Shown here one piece after another: positions 30,315 through 40,788 of a stretch of 64,000 nucleotides of DNA. The notes under the pieces are model-generated. The model had not been told where the DNA came from. It did not search any database and saw nothing but the letters and a program-made list of their open reading frames with translations. Position numbers and translations under genes: made by a program. Within the stretch, counting starts at the first letter, position 1, and each line of letters opens with the position of its first letter. The stretch is from Streptomyces sp. NRRL S-31 (GTDB lineage: Bacteria > Actinomycetota > Actinomycetes > Streptomycetales > Streptomycetaceae). The DNA is taken from assembly GCF_000718775.1 (NCBI RefSeq), contig NZ_JOCB01000012.1:1-64000 (forward strand). Reading direction: 5' to 3'.

Positions 30315-31577
30315 GTGAGCACCTTCAAGGCCCCCAAGGGCACCTACGACCTGATCCCGCCGGACTCGGCCAAGTACCTCGCGGTGCGCGAGGCGATCGC
30401 CGCCCCGCTGCGCGGCTCCGGTTACGGCTACATCGAGACGCCCGGCTTCGAGAACGTCGAACTGTTCGCGCGCGGGGTGGGCGAGTCCACCGACATCGTG
30501 ACCAAGGAGATGTACGTCTTCGAGACGAAGGGCGGCGACCGGCTCGCCCTGCGCCCGGAGACCACCGCCCCCGTGCTGCGGGCGGTGCTGGAGGCCAACC
30601 TGGACAAGGCCGGCAACCTCCCGGTCAAGGTCTGGTACTCCGGTTCGCAGTACCGCTACGAGCGCCCGCAGAAGGGCCGCTACCGGCACTTCTCCCAGGT
30701 CGGCGCCGAGGCCATCGGCACCGAGGACCCCGCGCTCGACGCCGAGCTGATCATCCTGGCCGACCAGGCGTACCGCTCGCTGGGGCTGCGGAACTTCCGC
30801 ATCCTGCTGAACAGCCTGGGCGACAAGGAGTGCCGCCCGGTGTACCGGGCCGCGCTCCAGGACTTCCTGCGCGGACTGGACCTGGACGAGGACACGCTGC
30901 GCCGGGCCGAGATCAACCCGCTGCGCGTCCTCGACGACAAGCGGGAGTCGGTGCAGAAGCAGCTCACCGGCGTACCGCTGCTCCGGGACTACCTGTGCGA
31001 CGCCTGCAAGGCGTACCACGAGGAGGTCCGCGAGCTGATCACGGCGGCGGGCGTCTCCTTCGAGGACGACCCGAAGCTGGTCCGTGGCCTGGACTACTAC
31101 ACCCGCACCACCTTCGAGTTCGTGCACGACGGCCTCGGTTCGCAGTCCGCGGTGGGCGGCGGCGGCCGCTACGACGGCCTGTCCGAGATGATCGGCGGCC
31201 CCGCGCTGCCCTCCGTCGGCTGGGCCCTGGGCGTCGACCGCACGGTCCTCGCGCTGGAGGCCGAGGGCGTCGAGCTGGACATCCCGTCGGCCACCAGCGT
31301 GTACGCGGTGCCGCTCGGCGAGGAGGCCCGGCGGCTGCTGTTCGCCAAGGTCACCGAGTTGCGCAAGGTCGGCATCGCGGCGGACTTCGCGTACGGCGGC
31401 AAGGGCCTGAAGGGCGCGATGAAGAACGCCAACCGCTCGGGCGCCCGCTACGCGATCGTCGCCGGCGAGCGCGACCTCGCCGAGGGCGTCGTCCAGCTCA
31501 AGGACATGGAGTCCGGTGAGCAGACGGCGATCGGCGTCAACGAGATCGTGGCCGAGCTGGAGTCCCGGCTGGGCTGA
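30315..31577 (+). CDS. hisS: Histidyl-tRNA synthetase
   Basis: 420 residues, class II synthetase. Motif 1 region [22 protein letters not shown], motif 2 [27 protein letters not shown], the histidine-specific loops [15 protein letters not shown] and GGGGRYDGL, motif 3 [15 protein letters not shown], and a C-terminal anticodon domain ending in [12 protein letters not shown]. It charges tRNA-His. Short GTG start at 30315 gives [18 protein letters not shown], the usual opening. It follows the MBL gene by 13 bp and ends at a hairpin. Confidence 0.97.
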   Translation: MSTFKAPKGTYDLIPPDSAKYLAVREAIAAPLRGSGYGYIETPGFENVELFARGVGESTDIVTKEMYVFETKGGDRLALRPETTAPVLRAVLEANLDKAGNLPVKVWYSGSQYRYERPQKGRYRHFSQVGAEAIGTEDPALDAELIILADQAYRSLGLRNFRILLNSLGDKECRPVYRAALQDFLRGLDLDEDTLRRAEINPLRVLDDKRESVQKQLTGVPLLRDYLCDACKAYHEEVRELITAAGVSFEDDPKLVRGLDYYTRTTFEFVHDGLGSQSAVGGGGRYDGLSEMIGGPALPSVGWALGVDRTVLALEAEGVELDIPSATSVYAVPLGEEARRLLFAKVTELRKVGIAADFAYGGKGLKGAMKNANRSGARYAIVAGERDLAEGVVQLKDMESGEQTAIGVNEIVAELESRLG

Positions 31578-31583
31578 GGCGTA

Positions 31584-31620
31584 CGGGGCGGAGCGCGGGC
31601 GCACGTCCGGCTCCGCCCCG
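31584..31620 (+). terminator. Terminator after hisS
   Basis: Arms CGGGGCGGAGC (31584-31594) and GCTCCGCCCCG (31610-31620) form an 11-bp stem 6 nt past the hisS stop. Confidence 0.7.
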
Positions 31621-31932
31621 CCCGCCCGTCCTCGGGCGCCGTCACCGTCCCCCGTCACCTCGCGTCACCACCCCCGTCAACCCCGTGGACGCCGGTTCGC
31701 CCTGCCGGACGCCTCCCGCACAGGATCGCCACACGCGCGTGCCCGGCACCGGCTCCACCTGGGGAACCGGCCCCCCGGCCGCGCCCCGGCCTCCTGGCAC
31801 CGGCCGGAACCGAACGGTCCGTCCCGCGGTGCGTGCCTCCTTATGCGCAGCGAACGGTGCGGACCGGGCCGGGTGCGGCACAATGACCGGTGCCCGAAGA
31901 TGGTTCAGCTCTCAAGTGACGGAATCGGCGTG
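31621..31932. other. Intergenic stretch before the VKOR gene
   Basis: About 310 bp with no supportable gene. A hexamer CACAATGA-like sequence at about 31880-31887 could serve as -10 for the VKOR gene, which would give a leader of roughly 40-50 nt. Confidence 0.4.
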
Positions 31933-32589
31933 ATGAGCAAGACGACAGTGAACGACGTCTCCGCGGGGACCGGTCCGGAGCGCGCCGCCGACGCCCCGCG
32001 CGGGGTCGGCGGCAGCCGTGCCTTGGCCATCCTGCTGGTGATCACCGGTGCGGCCGGACTGCTGGCCGCGTGGGTCATCACGATCGACAAGTTCAAGATC
32101 CTCGAGGCCAAGGTCGCGGGCAAGACCTTCACCCCCGGGTGCAGCCTCAACCCGGTGGTCTCCTGCGGCAGCGTCATGGAGAGCAAGCAGGCCGCCGCCT
32201 TCGGCTTCCCGAACCCGATGCTCGGCCTGGTCGCCTACGGCATCGTCATCTGCGTCGGCATGAGCCTGCTGGCCCGCGCCCGGTTCCCGCGCTGGTACTG
32301 GCTGACGTTCAACTTCGGCACGCTGTTCGGCGTGGGCTTCTGCACTTGGCTCCAGTTCCAGTCGCTGTACCGGATCAACGCCCTGTGCCTGTGGTGCTCG
32401 CTGGCCTGGGTCGCCACGATCACCATGTTCTGGTACGTCACCTCGTTCAACGTCCGCAACGGCTTCCTGCCGGCCCCGCGCCCGCTGAAGTCCTTCTTCG
32501 GCGAGTTCACCTGGGTGCTGCCGGTCGTGCACATCGGCATCATCGGCATGCTGGTGCTGACCCGCTGGTGGGAGTTCTGGACCAGCTGA
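31933..32589 (+). CDS. Vitamin K epoxide reductase (VKOR) family membrane protein
   Basis: 218 residues with four to five transmembrane helices. The two redox Cys pairs of the family are present: GCSLNPVVSCGSVM (about 75-84) in the extracytoplasmic loop and CLWCSLAW (CxxC, about 155-158). Bacterial VKOR uses quinones to reoxidise a DsbA-like partner and so drives disulfide formation in exported proteins. There is no thioredoxin fusion here, so the partner must be encoded elsewhere. The start is ambiguous: ATG at 31933 gives MSKTTVNDVSAG; GTG at 31930 or ATG at 31900 are also in frame, and none has a strong ribosome binding site. Confidence 0.92.
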   Translation: MSKTTVNDVSAGTGPERAADAPRGVGGSRALAILLVITGAAGLLAAWVITIDKFKILEAKVAGKTFTPGCSLNPVVSCGSVMESKQAAAFGFPNPMLGLVAYGIVICVGMSLLARARFPRWYWLTFNFGTLFGVGFCTWLQFQSLYRINALCLWCSLAWVATITMFWYVTSFNVRNGFLPAPRPLKSFFGEFTWVLPVVHIGIIGMLVLTRWWEFWTS

Positions 32590-32632
32590 CCGCCCGGACG
32601 GGATTGTCGGTGCGGTGTTCTAGGGTTTCAGA

Positions 32633-33988
32633 GTGGAACCCGACCTCTTCACCGCCGCAGCCGAAGAACGCCAGGAGAAGGACCCGGCGGCCAGCCCCCT
32701 GGCCGTGCGCATGCGCCCGCGCACGCTGGAGGAGGTCGTGGGGCAGCAGCACCTGCTGAAGCCCGGCTCGCCCCTGCGCCGCCTGGTCGGCGAGGGCTCC
32801 GGCGGCCCCGCCGGACCGTCCTCGGTGATCCTCTGGGGCCCGCCCGGCACCGGCAAGACCACCCTGGCGTACGTCGTGTCCAAGGCGACCGACAAGCGGT
32901 TCGTGGAACTGTCCGCGATCACCGCGGGCGTCAAGGAGGTCCGCGCGGTCATCGACGGCGCCCGCCGCGCCACCGGCGGCTTCGGCAAGGAGACCGTCCT
33001 CTTCCTGGACGAGATCCACCGCTTCAGCAAGGCCCAGCAGGACTCCCTACTGCCAGCCGTGGAGAACCGCTGGGTCACCCTGATCGCGGCCACCACGGAG
33101 AACCCGTACTTCTCGGTGATCTCCCCGCTGCTCTCCCGCTCCCTGCTGCTCACCCTCGAACCGCTCACCGACGACGACGTCCGCGGCCTGCTCGGGCGCG
33201 CGCTCGCCGACGAACGCGGCCTGAAGGGCGCCGTCACGCTCCCCGAGGAGACCGAGGAGCACCTGCTGCGGATCGCCGGCGGCGACGCCCGCCGCGCCCT
33301 GACCGCCCTGGAGGCCGCCGCCGGAGCCGCCCTGGACCAGGGCGAGAGCGAGATCACCCTGCGGACGCTGGAGCAGACCGTCGACCGGGCCGCGGTGAAG
33401 TACGACCGCGACGGCGACCAGCACTACGACGTCGCCAGCGCCCTGATCAAGTCCATCCGCGGCTCCGACGTCGACGCGGCCCTGCACTACCTGGCCCGCA
33501 TGATCGAGGCCGGCGAGGACCCCCGGTTCATCGCCCGCCGCCTGATGATCTCCGCCAGCGAGGACATCGGCCTGGCCGACCCGAACGCGCTGCCCATCGC
33601 CGTGGCCGCAGCCCAGGCCGTCGCCATGATCGGCTTCCCGGAGGCCGCCCTCACCCTCAGCCACGCCACCATCGCCCTGGCCCTCGCCCCCAAGTCGAAC
33701 GCGGCGACCACCGCGATCGGCGCCGCCCTGGCGGACGTCCGGGCGGGCCTGGCCGGCCCGGTGCCGCCGCACCTGCGTGACGGGCACTACCAGGGCGCCG
33801 CCAAGCTCGGTCACGCCCAGGGGTACGTCTACCCGCACGACCTGCCGGAGGGCATCGCCCAGCAGCAGTACGCCCCGGACGCCCTCAAGGACCGCGTGTA
33901 CTACACGCCGAGCCGGCACGGAGCCGAGGCCAGGTACGCGGACGCGGTGGAGTGGACCCGCGCGCACCTCGGTCGCAAGCGGTCCTGA
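32633..33988 (+). CDS. rarA: Replication-associated recombination protein RarA (MgsA family AAA+ ATPase)
   Basis: 451 residues. Opening [17 protein letters not shown], Walker [15 protein letters not shown] near 65-75, Walker [19 protein letters not shown] near 123-131, sensor 1 [13 protein letters not shown] and the C-terminal tetramer domain with [22 protein letters not shown] and [14 protein letters not shown], typical of RarA. It acts at stalled replication forks. GTG start at 32633 lacks a Shine-Dalgarno. TAGGGT at 32621-32626 ends exactly 6 nt before it, so the mRNA is likely leaderless. The promoter of rpsD probably lies across its 3' end. Confidence 0.95.
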   Translation: MEPDLFTAAAEERQEKDPAASPLAVRMRPRTLEEVVGQQHLLKPGSPLRRLVGEGSGGPAGPSSVILWGPPGTGKTTLAYVVSKATDKRFVELSAITAGVKEVRAVIDGARRATGGFGKETVLFLDEIHRFSKAQQDSLLPAVENRWVTLIAATTENPYFSVISPLLSRSLLLTLEPLTDDDVRGLLGRALADERGLKGAVTLPEETEEHLLRIAGGDARRALTALEAAAGAALDQGESEITLRTLEQTVDRAAVKYDRDGDQHYDVASALIKSIRGSDVDAALHYLARMIEAGEDPRFIARRLMISASEDIGLADPNALPIAVAAAQAVAMIGFPEAALTLSHATIALALAPKSNAATTAIGAALADVRAGLAGPVPPHLRDGHYQGAAKLGHAQGYVYPHDLPEGIAQQQYAPDALKDRVYYTPSRHGAEARYADAVEWTRAHLGRKRS

Positions 33989-34293
33989 GCACCCTGTAAA
34001 CTCTTCCGAAGCGCCGAGTCCCGTGCTGTCAGAGCGGGACAACCGGCCGGAGACCCGGTCCCGAGCGGACCGGATCCAGGAGCGTCGCGCACCGTCGAAC
34101 GGTGTCGCGGGCAGCCCACCACCACCCGCATCGCCGGGACGGTCGGTGGGCCACTCGCGTGCTGCACGTATGTGCCCAGACCAGGGAAGCGGCTGCCCGG
34201 CAGGTCCCTCGCGGACCCGACGGGTTTTCCCGGCTGCGGATGCGACCTCCCTAAACCCTGACGAGCCGAACACTACGAAATGAGACAGAGACA
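33989..34293 (+). promoter_or_regulatory. Long structured leader upstream of rpsD
   Basis: 305 bp without a gene. TAAACT at 33997-34002 is a fair -10 (a weak TCGCAA -35 could lie inside rarA at 33973-33978), which would give a leader near 285 nt. Inverted repeats inside include ACCGT/ACGGT (34091-34103) and GCCCACC/GGTGGGC (34114-34120 and 34145-34151). Ribosomal protein S4 is a known translational autoregulator in other bacteria, so a regulatory leader is plausible but unproven. Confidence 0.4.
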
Positions 34294-34908
34294 GTGGCGA
34301 ACCAGTCCCGCCCCAAGGTCAAGAAGTCGCGTGCCCTCGGCATCGCGCTGACGCCGAAGGCCGTCAAGTACTTCGAGGCCCGCCCCTACCCGCCGGGTGA
34401 GCACGGCCGTGGCCGCAAGCAGAACTCGGACTACAAGGTCCGTCTGCTGGAGAAGCAGCGCCTGCGCGCTCAGTACGACATCTCCGAGCGCCAGCTCGTC
34501 CGCGCCTACGAGCGTGCCTCCAAGGTCCAGGGCAAGACCGGTGAGGCCCTGATCGTGGAGCTGGAGCGCCGCCTCGACGCGCTGGTCCTGCGCTCGGGCA
34601 TCGCCCGCACGATCTACCAGGCCCGCCAGATGGTCGTCCACGGCCACATCGCGGTCAACGGCCAGAAGGTCGACAAGCCGTCCTTCCGCGTCCGCCCGGA
34701 CGACGTCGTGCAGGTCCGCGACCGCTCCAAGGACAAGACGCTCTTCCAGATCGCCCGTGAGGGTGGCTTCGCCCCCGACGGCGAGACCCCGCGCTACCTC
34801 CAGGTGAACCTCAAGGCCCTGGCGTTCCGCCTGGACCGCGAGCCGAACCGCAAGGAGATCCCGGTGATCTGCGACGAGCAGCTCGTCGTCGAGTACTACG
34901 CCCGCTGA
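34294..34908 (+). CDS. rpsD: 30S ribosomal protein S4
   Basis: 204 residues. N-terminal domain [52 protein letters not shown], then the S4 RNA-binding domain ([38 protein letters not shown], about 93-140). The N-terminal zinc-binding Cys cluster of some S4 proteins is absent, so this is the zinc-free form. It binds 16S rRNA early in 30S assembly. It stands apart from the alpha operon where S4 sits in many bacteria, an arrangement also seen in other Streptomyces. GTG start. The convergent regulator gene begins its 3' end 21 bp downstream. Confidence 0.97.
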   Translation: MANQSRPKVKKSRALGIALTPKAVKYFEARPYPPGEHGRGRKQNSDYKVRLLEKQRLRAQYDISERQLVRAYERASKVQGKTGEALIVELERRLDALVLRSGIARTIYQARQMVVHGHIAVNGQKVDKPSFRVRPDDVVQVRDRSKDKTLFQIAREGGFAPDGETPRYLQVNLKALAFRLDREPNRKEIPVICDEQLVVEYYAR

Positions 34909-34928
34909 TCCCAGCCCGGCGCAGCACC

Positions 34929-37100
34929 TCAGCCCGCCGTCTCCCCGCCCTTCCGGGTGGGTGAGGCGGCGGGTTCGCGCTGTCCGGGGCAGGTGCGCGC
35001 GACCGGCCCCCGCGGCGCCGGCAGCGCGGGCAGCGGCCGTATGCCGTCGCCCAGCGCCCGGGCCACCGCGGCCTCCCGGTCCAGCCCCGCACCCTCCCGC
35101 ACGCACTCCGCGTACCGGGCGGCACCGAGCGCGCGGCGGGCCGCGGCCTCGCACCTCTCGTGCGGGGCGTTGTAGTACGCCGAACCGAACAGCGGCAGCC
35201 CGACCGAGGACCACAGCCGTCCCGCGGCGCCCTGGAGCACCGCCGCCTCCGCCGGATCGCCCTGGGCCACCGTCACCAGCGCCAGCAGCTCGATGGCCAG
35301 CACCGAGCCCAGCAGGTCACGGAAGGCGTGCGCGTCGGCCAGGCAGTCCGCCAGCAGCTCCCGCGCCCCCGCCGTGTCCCCGTCCAGCCAGGCCGCGTAC
35401 GCCAGTACGTACAGCGCGTACGAGCGCGCCCACCGTTCCCCGTGGTCCTCGCACATCCGGCGCACCTCCCGGCACAGCCGCACCGCCTCCGGCAGGTCTC
35501 CCTGGAACGCCCGGGCCATCGCCAGCTCCACCCGGCCCATCAGGACGTTGCTGTTGAGCTCGCCGATCTCCTGGTAGCGCGCCAGGGCCGACCGCAGCAG
35601 CGCCTCCGCCCGGACCATGTCGTCCGTGACCAGGGCGAGGCAGCCGGTGCGGTGCTCGGCGTAGGCCACCGCCGCCGGGTCGGCCGACCGCTCCGCCCGC
35701 TCCCGGCACGTCCGCAGCGCCCGCAGCGCCGGCACCGTGTCGCCTTGGAGGATCGCCACGTGGCCGAGGACCCACAGCGCCTTCAGCCGGGACCGCTCGT
35801 ACTCCGACTCCAGCGCCACACTGCGCTCCAGCCAGCGCCGCCCCTCCGAGAGCCGGCCGCAGCCCACCCAGCAGAACCACAGCGTGCCCGCCAGGTGCTG
35901 GCCGAGGTGCGCCTCGTCCGGCTCGGTCAGGGAGAACTCCAGCGCGGTCCGCAGATTCGGCAGCTCGGCGTCCACGCGCGCGGCCACCTCCCGCTGCCGC
36001 GGCGAGAACCACTCCAGCTCGCACCAGGCCGCCAGGCCCAGGTACCAGTCCCGGTGCCGTCTGCGCAGCCGGTCCGCGTCCCCGGTCGCCTCCAGCCAGC
36101 CGGCGCCGTAGGCGCGGACGGTGTCCAGCATCCGGTAGCGGGGACCCGACGGCGTCTCCTCGCGGGAGACGACCGACTGGGCGAGCAGCTCCGACAGCAC
36201 GTCCAGGACGTCCTCGGCGGGCAGCCCGTCCCCGCTGCACACGTACTCGGCCGCGTCCAGGTCGAAGGTCCGGGCGAACACCGAAAGCCGCGCCCACAGC
36301 AGCCGTTCGGCCGGCGTGCACAGCTCGTGGCTCCAGCCGATCGCCGTGCGCAGCGTCCGGTGCCGGGGCGGGGCGTCCCGGCCGCCGCCGGCCAGCAGCC
36401 GGAACCGGTCGTCGAGGCGCTCCAGCAACTGCGCCGGGGACAGGGCCCGCAGCCGCCCGGCCGCCAGCTCCAGCGCCAGCGGCAGCCCCTCCAGCCGCCG
36501 GCACAGCTCCCGCACCCCGGCGTCGTCGTCCACCGGCGCTCCCTGCGCCCGGGCCCGGTCCACGAGCAGGTCCACCGCCTCGTCGTCGCCGAGCGGCGCC
36601 AGCGCGAACAGCCGCTCGCCCGCGAGGCCCAGCGGCCGCCGGCCGGTGGCCAGCACGCGCAGCTCCGGCAGCTTCCGCAGCAGCTCCGCCACCAGTTCGG
36701 CACAGGCCGCCACCAGGTGCTCGAACCCGTCCAGCACCAGCAGGGCCCGGCGGCCGGCCAGGTGCTCCAGCAGCGTCTCCCGCGGCGGCCGGGTGGTGTG
36801 GTCGGTGAGCCCCAGCGCCTCCACCACGGCGTACTCCACGAACCGCGGGTCGCGCACCGCGGCCAGCTCCACCAGCGCCCAGCCCGCACCGTCCGCCGGG
36901 GCGTTCGACGTCCGGTCTGCCGCCACCCGGGCGGCAAGCCGTGACTTGCCGACCCCGCCCACCCCGGTCACGGTCACCAGCCGGGCCCGGCCGAGTGCCG
37001 CCGTCAGCTCGGCCAGCTCGGCCGAGCGCCCGACGAAGCGGGTGAGTTCGAGGGGCGGACCGCCGTCCGTCCAGGGGCCGGGACTGTGAGGACCTCGCAT
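34929..37100 (-). CDS. NB-ARC/TPR (STAND ATPase) regulator, AfsR/SARP-like but no DNA-binding domain seen
   Basis: 723 residues. A P-loop TGVGGVGKSRLAARV at about 44-58, Walker B ALLVLDGFEHL near 125, and GLPLALELAAGRL (GLPL motif) near 220 define the NB-ARC module, followed by a winged-helix-like segment and about 370 residues of TPR-like helices (LGHVAILQGDTVPALRALRTC; YALYVLAYAAWLDGDTAGARELL). This is the ATPase-sensor part of AfsR/LuxR-type regulators. However, I see neither an N-terminal SARP domain nor a C-terminal LuxR helix-turn-helix; the C-terminus is an Arg/Pro-rich tail. The ATG at 37100 has no ribosome binding site but sits just after a good promoter. Role unknown; it may need a separate output partner. 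Confidence 0.88.
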   Translation of the reverse strand: MRGPHSPGPWTDGGPPLELTRFVGRSAELAELTAALGRARLVTVTGVGGVGKSRLAARVAADRTSNAPADGAGWALVELAAVRDPRFVEYAVVEALGLTDHTTRPPRETLLEHLAGRRALLVLDGFEHLVAACAELVAELLRKLPELRVLATGRRPLGLAGERLFALAPLGDDEAVDLLVDRARAQGAPVDDDAGVRELCRRLEGLPLALELAAGRLRALSPAQLLERLDDRFRLLAGGGRDAPPRHRTLRTAIGWSHELCTPAERLLWARLSVFARTFDLDAAEYVCSGDGLPAEDVLDVLSELLAQSVVSREETPSGPRYRMLDTVRAYGAGWLEATGDADRLRRRHRDWYLGLAAWCELEWFSPRQREVAARVDAELPNLRTALEFSLTEPDEAHLGQHLAGTLWFCWVGCGRLSEGRRWLERSVALESEYERSRLKALWVLGHVAILQGDTVPALRALRTCRERAERSADPAAVAYAEHRTGCLALVTDDMVRAEALLRSALARYQEIGELNSNVLMGRVELAMARAFQGDLPEAVRLCREVRRMCEDHGERWARSYALYVLAYAAWLDGDTAGARELLADCLADAHAFRDLLGSVLAIELLALVTVAQGDPAEAAVLQGAAGRLWSSVGLPLFGSAYYNAPHERCEAAARRALGAARYAECVREGAGLDREAAVARALGDGIRPLPALPAPRGPVARTCPGQREPAASPTRKGGETAG
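34931..34975. terminator. Imperfect terminator hairpin shared by rpsD and convergent gene
   Basis: Arms 34931-34950 and 34955-34975 pair with few mismatches around a TTCC loop. It lies 23 nt past the rpsD stop. It also lies within the last codons and stop (34929-34931) of the minus-strand regulator gene, so it doubles as coding sequence. Confidence 0.6.
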
Positions 37101-37109
37101 GGGACACGG

Positions 37110-37139
37110 AGGGTACTGAACCGTGTTCACTCCGTACAA
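37110..37139 (-). promoter_or_regulatory. Promoter of the NB-ARC/TPR gene
   Basis: Read on the minus strand, -35 TTGTAC (37139-37134) and -10 TACCCT (37115-37110) are spaced by 18 bp. The -10 ends 9 nt before the ATG at 37100, so the transcript would have almost no leader. Confidence 0.5.
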
Positions 37140-37262
37140 TCGCTTCCGGCGACTCCGCTCGCGCCGCCGGGTAATCGGGTACGGACCCTCCGCTCCGGCG
37201 CGATAGGCTCGGGGCACGACTTTTCCGATGCTCAGACACGTTTCAGGGAGCGGGTGCGCACA

Positions 37263-37691
37263 GTGTCCGGTGGAGAGGTGGCCGGAATCCTGGTGGCCGT
37301 CTTCTGGGCGATCCTGGTCTCCTTCCTCGCGGTCGCGCTGGCGAGGCTGGCCCAGACGCTCAAGGCGACCACCAAGCTCGTCGCGGACGTGACCGACCAG
37401 GCCGTCCCGTTGCTGGCCGACGCCTCCCAGGCGGTCCGCTCGGCACAGACCCAGATCGACCGCGTCGACGCGATCGCCACCGACGTCCAGGAGGTCACCT
37501 CGAACGCCTCCGCGTTGTCGAACACCGTCGCCTCCACCTTCGGCGGCCCGCTGGTCAAGGTCGCGGCCTTCGGCTACGGCGTCCGCCGGGCGCTCGGCGG
37601 ACGCAAGGGGGAGGACGTGCCCGGGAAGGCGCCCCGGCGTACCGTGATCGTGGGCCGGACGGTCCCCGCCGCACGACGCAAGCGGAAGTAA
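37263..37691 (+). CDS. DUF948 domain-containing membrane protein
   Basis: 142 residues. One N-terminal transmembrane helix (VAGILVAVFWAILVSFLAVALARL) followed by a helical stretch TLKATTKLVADVTDQAVPLLADASQAVRSAQTQIDRVDAIATDVQEV, the pattern of DUF948 (apolipophorin-like amphipathic helices), and a basic C-terminal end. Function is unknown. The GTG at 37263 has AGGGAG 12 nt upstream. TAGGCT at 37204-37209 is a likely -10 for the operon that runs through alaS, ruvX, mltG and aroE. The order DUF948-DUF6167-alaS is conserved in Streptomyces as I recall. Confidence 0.85.
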   Translation: MSGGEVAGILVAVFWAILVSFLAVALARLAQTLKATTKLVADVTDQAVPLLADASQAVRSAQTQIDRVDAIATDVQEVTSNASALSNTVASTFGGPLVKVAAFGYGVRRALGGRKGEDVPGKAPRRTVIVGRTVPAARRKRK

Positions 37692-37707
37692 GGACTGAGA
37701 CCGAGCG

Positions 37708-38076
37708 ATGTTCCGCCGTACGTTCTGGTTCACCACCGGTGTCGCCGCCGGTGTGTGGGCCACCACCAAGGTCAACCGCAAGATCAGGCAGCTGACGCCG
37801 GAGAGCCTGGCCGCCACCGCGGCGAACAAGGCCCTTCAGACCGGTCAGCGGCTGAAGGACCGCGCGGTCGGCTTCGCGCTCGACGTCCGCGACAACATGG
37901 CCCAGCGGGAGGCCGAACTGGAGGAGGCCCTCGGTATCCACGAGGACCCCGAACTCCCCGTCCCGAAGCGGTACGCCGCCCTCGAGGGCAACGACGACCG
38001 CAGCACACCGAAGTACAGCACACCGAAGTACATCGAATCCCCGATGCACTCGTACAACCGGAATGAGGACCACTGA
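37708..38076 (+). CDS. DUF6167-like small protein
   Basis: 122 residues. The N-terminal part [35 protein letters not shown] resembles a short membrane-associated helix with a basic flank, then an amphipathic helical part ([35 protein letters not shown]). The tail carries two tandem STPKY units encoded by an exact 15-bp repeat. It lies between the DUF948 gene and alaS, overlapping alaS by one base (TGATG), so translation is probably coupled. Function unknown. Confidence 0.8.
   Translation: MFRRTFWFTTGVAAGVWATTKVNRKIRQLTPESLAATAANKALQTGQRLKDRAVGFALDVRDNMAQREAELEEALGIHEDPELPVPKRYAALEGNDDRSTPKYSTPKYIESPMHSYNRNEDH
38001..38030 (+). repeat. Tandem 15-bp repeat inside the DUF6167-like gene
   Basis: CAGCACACCGAAGTA is present twice, head to tail (38001-38015 and 38016-38030), adding a second STPKY pentapeptide. 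It looks like a recent in-frame duplication. Confidence 0.9.
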
Positions 38077-40748
38077 TGGAGTCGGCCGAGATTCGCCGCC
38101 GCTGGCTGAGCTTCTTCGAGGAGCGCGGGCACACCGTCGTCCCTTCGGCGTCGCTCATCGCGGACGACCCGACTCTGCTCCTCGTCCCCGCCGGCATGGT
38201 GCCCTTCAAGCCCTACTTCCTGGGTGAGGTCAAGCCGCCGTTCCCGCGCGCCACCAGCGTGCAGAAGTGCGTGCGCACGCCCGACATCGAAGAGGTCGGC
38301 AAGACCACGCGGCACGGCACGTTCTTCCAGATGTGCGGCAACTTCTCCTTCGGCGACTACTTCAAGGAAGGCGCCATCAAGCTCGCCTGGGAGCTGCTCA
38401 CCAGCGCCCAGGACAAGGGCGGTTACGGCCTCGACCCCGAGCGCCTGTGGATCACCGTCTACCAGGACGACGACGAGGCCGAGCAGATCTGGCACGAGGT
38501 CGTCGGCGTGCCCAAGGAGCGCATCCAGCGCCTGGGCATGAAGGACAACTTCTGGTCCATGGGCGTGCCCGGCCCGTGCGGCCCCTGCTCCGAGATCAAC
38601 TACGACCGCGGCCCCGAGTTCGGCGTCGAGGGCGGCCCCGCCGTCAACGACGAGCGGTACGTGGAGATCTGGAACCTCGTCTTCATGCAGTACGAGCGTG
38701 GCGAGGGCATCGGCAAGGACAACTTCGAGATCCTCGGGGACCTGCCGAGCAAGAACATCGACACGGGCCTCGGCCTGGAGCGGCTCGCCATGATCCTCCA
38801 GGGCGTGCAGAACATGTACGAGATCGACACCTCGATGGCCGTCATCGAGAAGGCCACCCGGCTGACCGGCGTCCGCTACGGCGACTCCCACACCTCGGAC
38901 GTGGCCCTGCGCGTGGTCACCGACCACATGCGCACCGCCACCATGCTCATCGGCGACGGCGTCACCCCGGGCAACGAGGGCCGCGGTTACGTGCTGCGCC
39001 GCATCATGCGCCGCGCCATCCGCAACATGCGCCTGCTCGGCGCCACCGGCCCGGTCGTCAACGACCTGATCGACACCGTGATCCGCATGATGGGACAGCA
39101 GTACCCCGAGCTGCTGACCGACCGCGAGCGCATCGAGAAGGTCGCCGTCGCCGAGGAGAACGCCTTCCTGAAGACGCTGAAGGCCGGCACCAACATCCTC
39201 GACACCGCCGTCACCGAGACCAAGCAGTCCGGCGGCACGGTCCTCTCCGGCGAAAAGGCGTTCCTGCTCCACGACACCTGGGGCTTCCCGATCGACCTCA
39301 CCCTGGAGATGGCCTCCGAGCAGGGCCTGTCCGTGGACGAGGACGGCTTCCGGCGCCTGATGAAGGAGCAGCGGGAGCGCGCCAAGGCGGACGCCCAGGC
39401 CAAGAAGACCGGCCATGCCGACCTGGGCGCCTACCGCGAGATCGCGGACAGCGCCGGTGCCACCGACTTCATCGGCTACACCGACACCGAGGGCGAGTCC
39501 ACGGTCGTCGGCATCCTCGTCAACGGTGTGTCGTCGCCCGCCGCCACCGAGGGCGACGAGGTCGAGGTCGTCCTGGACCGCACCCCCTTCTACGCCGAGG
39601 GCGGCGGCCAGATCGGCGACACCGGCCGGATCAGGATCGACTCCGGTGCCGTCATCGAGGTCCGCGACTGCCAGAAGCCGGTCCCGGGTGTCTACGTCCA
39701 CAAGGGCGTCGTCCAGGTCGGCGAGGTGACCGTCGGCGCCAAGGCGCACGCCGCCATCGACACCCGCCGCCGGCACGCCATCGCCCGCGCCCACTCGGCC
39801 ACCCACCTCACCCACCAGGCCCTGCGGGACGCCCTCGGCCCGACGGCCGCCCAGGCCGGTTCCGAGAACCAGCCCGGCCGCTTCCGCTTCGACTTCGGTT
39901 CCCCGTCCGCCGTCCCGACGGCAGTGATGACCGATGTCGAGCAGAAGATCAACGAGGTGCTCGCCCGCGACCTCGACGTGCGCGCCGATGTCATGGGCAT
40001 CGACGAGGCCAGGAAGCAGGGCGCCATCGCCGAGTTCGGCGAGAAGTACGGCGAGCGGGTGCGCGTCGTGACGATCGGCGACTTCTCCAAGGAGCTGTGC
40101 GGCGGCACGCACGTGCACAACACCGCCCAGCTGGGTCTGGTGAAGCTGCTCGGCGAGTCCTCCATCGGCTCGGGCGTCCGTCGTATCGAGGCCCTGGTCG
40201 GTGTGGACGCCTACAACTTCCTCGCCCGCGAGCACACGGTCGTCAACCAGCTGACCGAGCTGCTCAAGGGCCGCTCGGAGGAGCTGCCGGAGAAGGTCGC
40301 CGCCATGCTCGGCAAGCTGAAGGACGCCGAGAAGGAGATCGAGAAGTTCCGCGCCGAGAAGGTGCTCCAGGCCGCCGCCGGGCTCGCCGAGTCCGCCAAG
40401 GACGTCCGCGGCGTCGCCGTGGTCACCGGCCAGGTCCCGGACGGCACCACCCCGGACGACCTGCGCAAGCTGGTTCTCGACGTGCGTGGCCGCATCCAGG
40501 GCGGCCGGGCCGCCGTGGTCGCCCTGTTCACGGTCAACAACGGCAAGCCGCTCACCGTGATCGCCACCAACGAGGCGGCCCGTGAGCGCGGCCTGAAGGC
40601 CGGTGACCTGGTGCGCACCGCCGCCAAGACCCTCGGCGGCGGCGGTGGCGGCAAGCCGGACGTCGCCCAGGGCGGCGGCCAGAACCCGGCCGCCGTCGGC
40701 GAGGCCGTCGACGCCGTCGAGCGGCTCGTCACCGAGACCGCCAAGTGA
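38076..40748 (+). CDS. alaS: Alanyl-tRNA synthetase
   Basis: 890 residues. Catalytic class II core with [28 protein letters not shown] and [19 protein letters not shown] near the N-terminus, the tRNA-recognition domain in the middle, the editing domain with zinc ligands in HSATHLTH (near 572) and CGGTHVHN (near 674), and a C-terminal C-Ala region ending in a Gly-rich [15 protein letters not shown] stretch. It charges and proofreads tRNA-Ala. Start overlaps the upstream gene by one base. Followed 40 bp later by ruvX, the usual partner. Confidence 0.97.
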   Translation: MESAEIRRRWLSFFEERGHTVVPSASLIADDPTLLLVPAGMVPFKPYFLGEVKPPFPRATSVQKCVRTPDIEEVGKTTRHGTFFQMCGNFSFGDYFKEGAIKLAWELLTSAQDKGGYGLDPERLWITVYQDDDEAEQIWHEVVGVPKERIQRLGMKDNFWSMGVPGPCGPCSEINYDRGPEFGVEGGPAVNDERYVEIWNLVFMQYERGEGIGKDNFEILGDLPSKNIDTGLGLERLAMILQGVQNMYEIDTSMAVIEKATRLTGVRYGDSHTSDVALRVVTDHMRTATMLIGDGVTPGNEGRGYVLRRIMRRAIRNMRLLGATGPVVNDLIDTVIRMMGQQYPELLTDRERIEKVAVAEENAFLKTLKAGTNILDTAVTETKQSGGTVLSGEKAFLLHDTWGFPIDLTLEMASEQGLSVDEDGFRRLMKEQRERAKADAQAKKTGHADLGAYREIADSAGATDFIGYTDTEGESTVVGILVNGVSSPAATEGDEVEVVLDRTPFYAEGGGQIGDTGRIRIDSGAVIEVRDCQKPVPGVYVHKGVVQVGEVTVGAKAHAAIDTRRRHAIARAHSATHLTHQALRDALGPTAAQAGSENQPGRFRFDFGSPSAVPTAVMTDVEQKINEVLARDLDVRADVMGIDEARKQGAIAEFGEKYGERVRVVTIGDFSKELCGGTHVHNTAQLGLVKLLGESSIGSGVRRIEALVGVDAYNFLAREHTVVNQLTELLKGRSEELPEKVAAMLGKLKDAEKEIEKFRAEKVLQAAAGLAESAKDVRGVAVVTGQVPDGTTPDDLRKLVLDVRGRIQGGRAAVVALFTVNNGKPLTVIATNEAARERGLKAGDLVRTAAKTLGGGGGGKPDVAQGGGQNPAAVGEAVDAVERLVTETAK

Positions 40749-40788
40749 CGGTACGGGCCCGGTAAGTCAGCTAAGGAAACGGTCGGAC

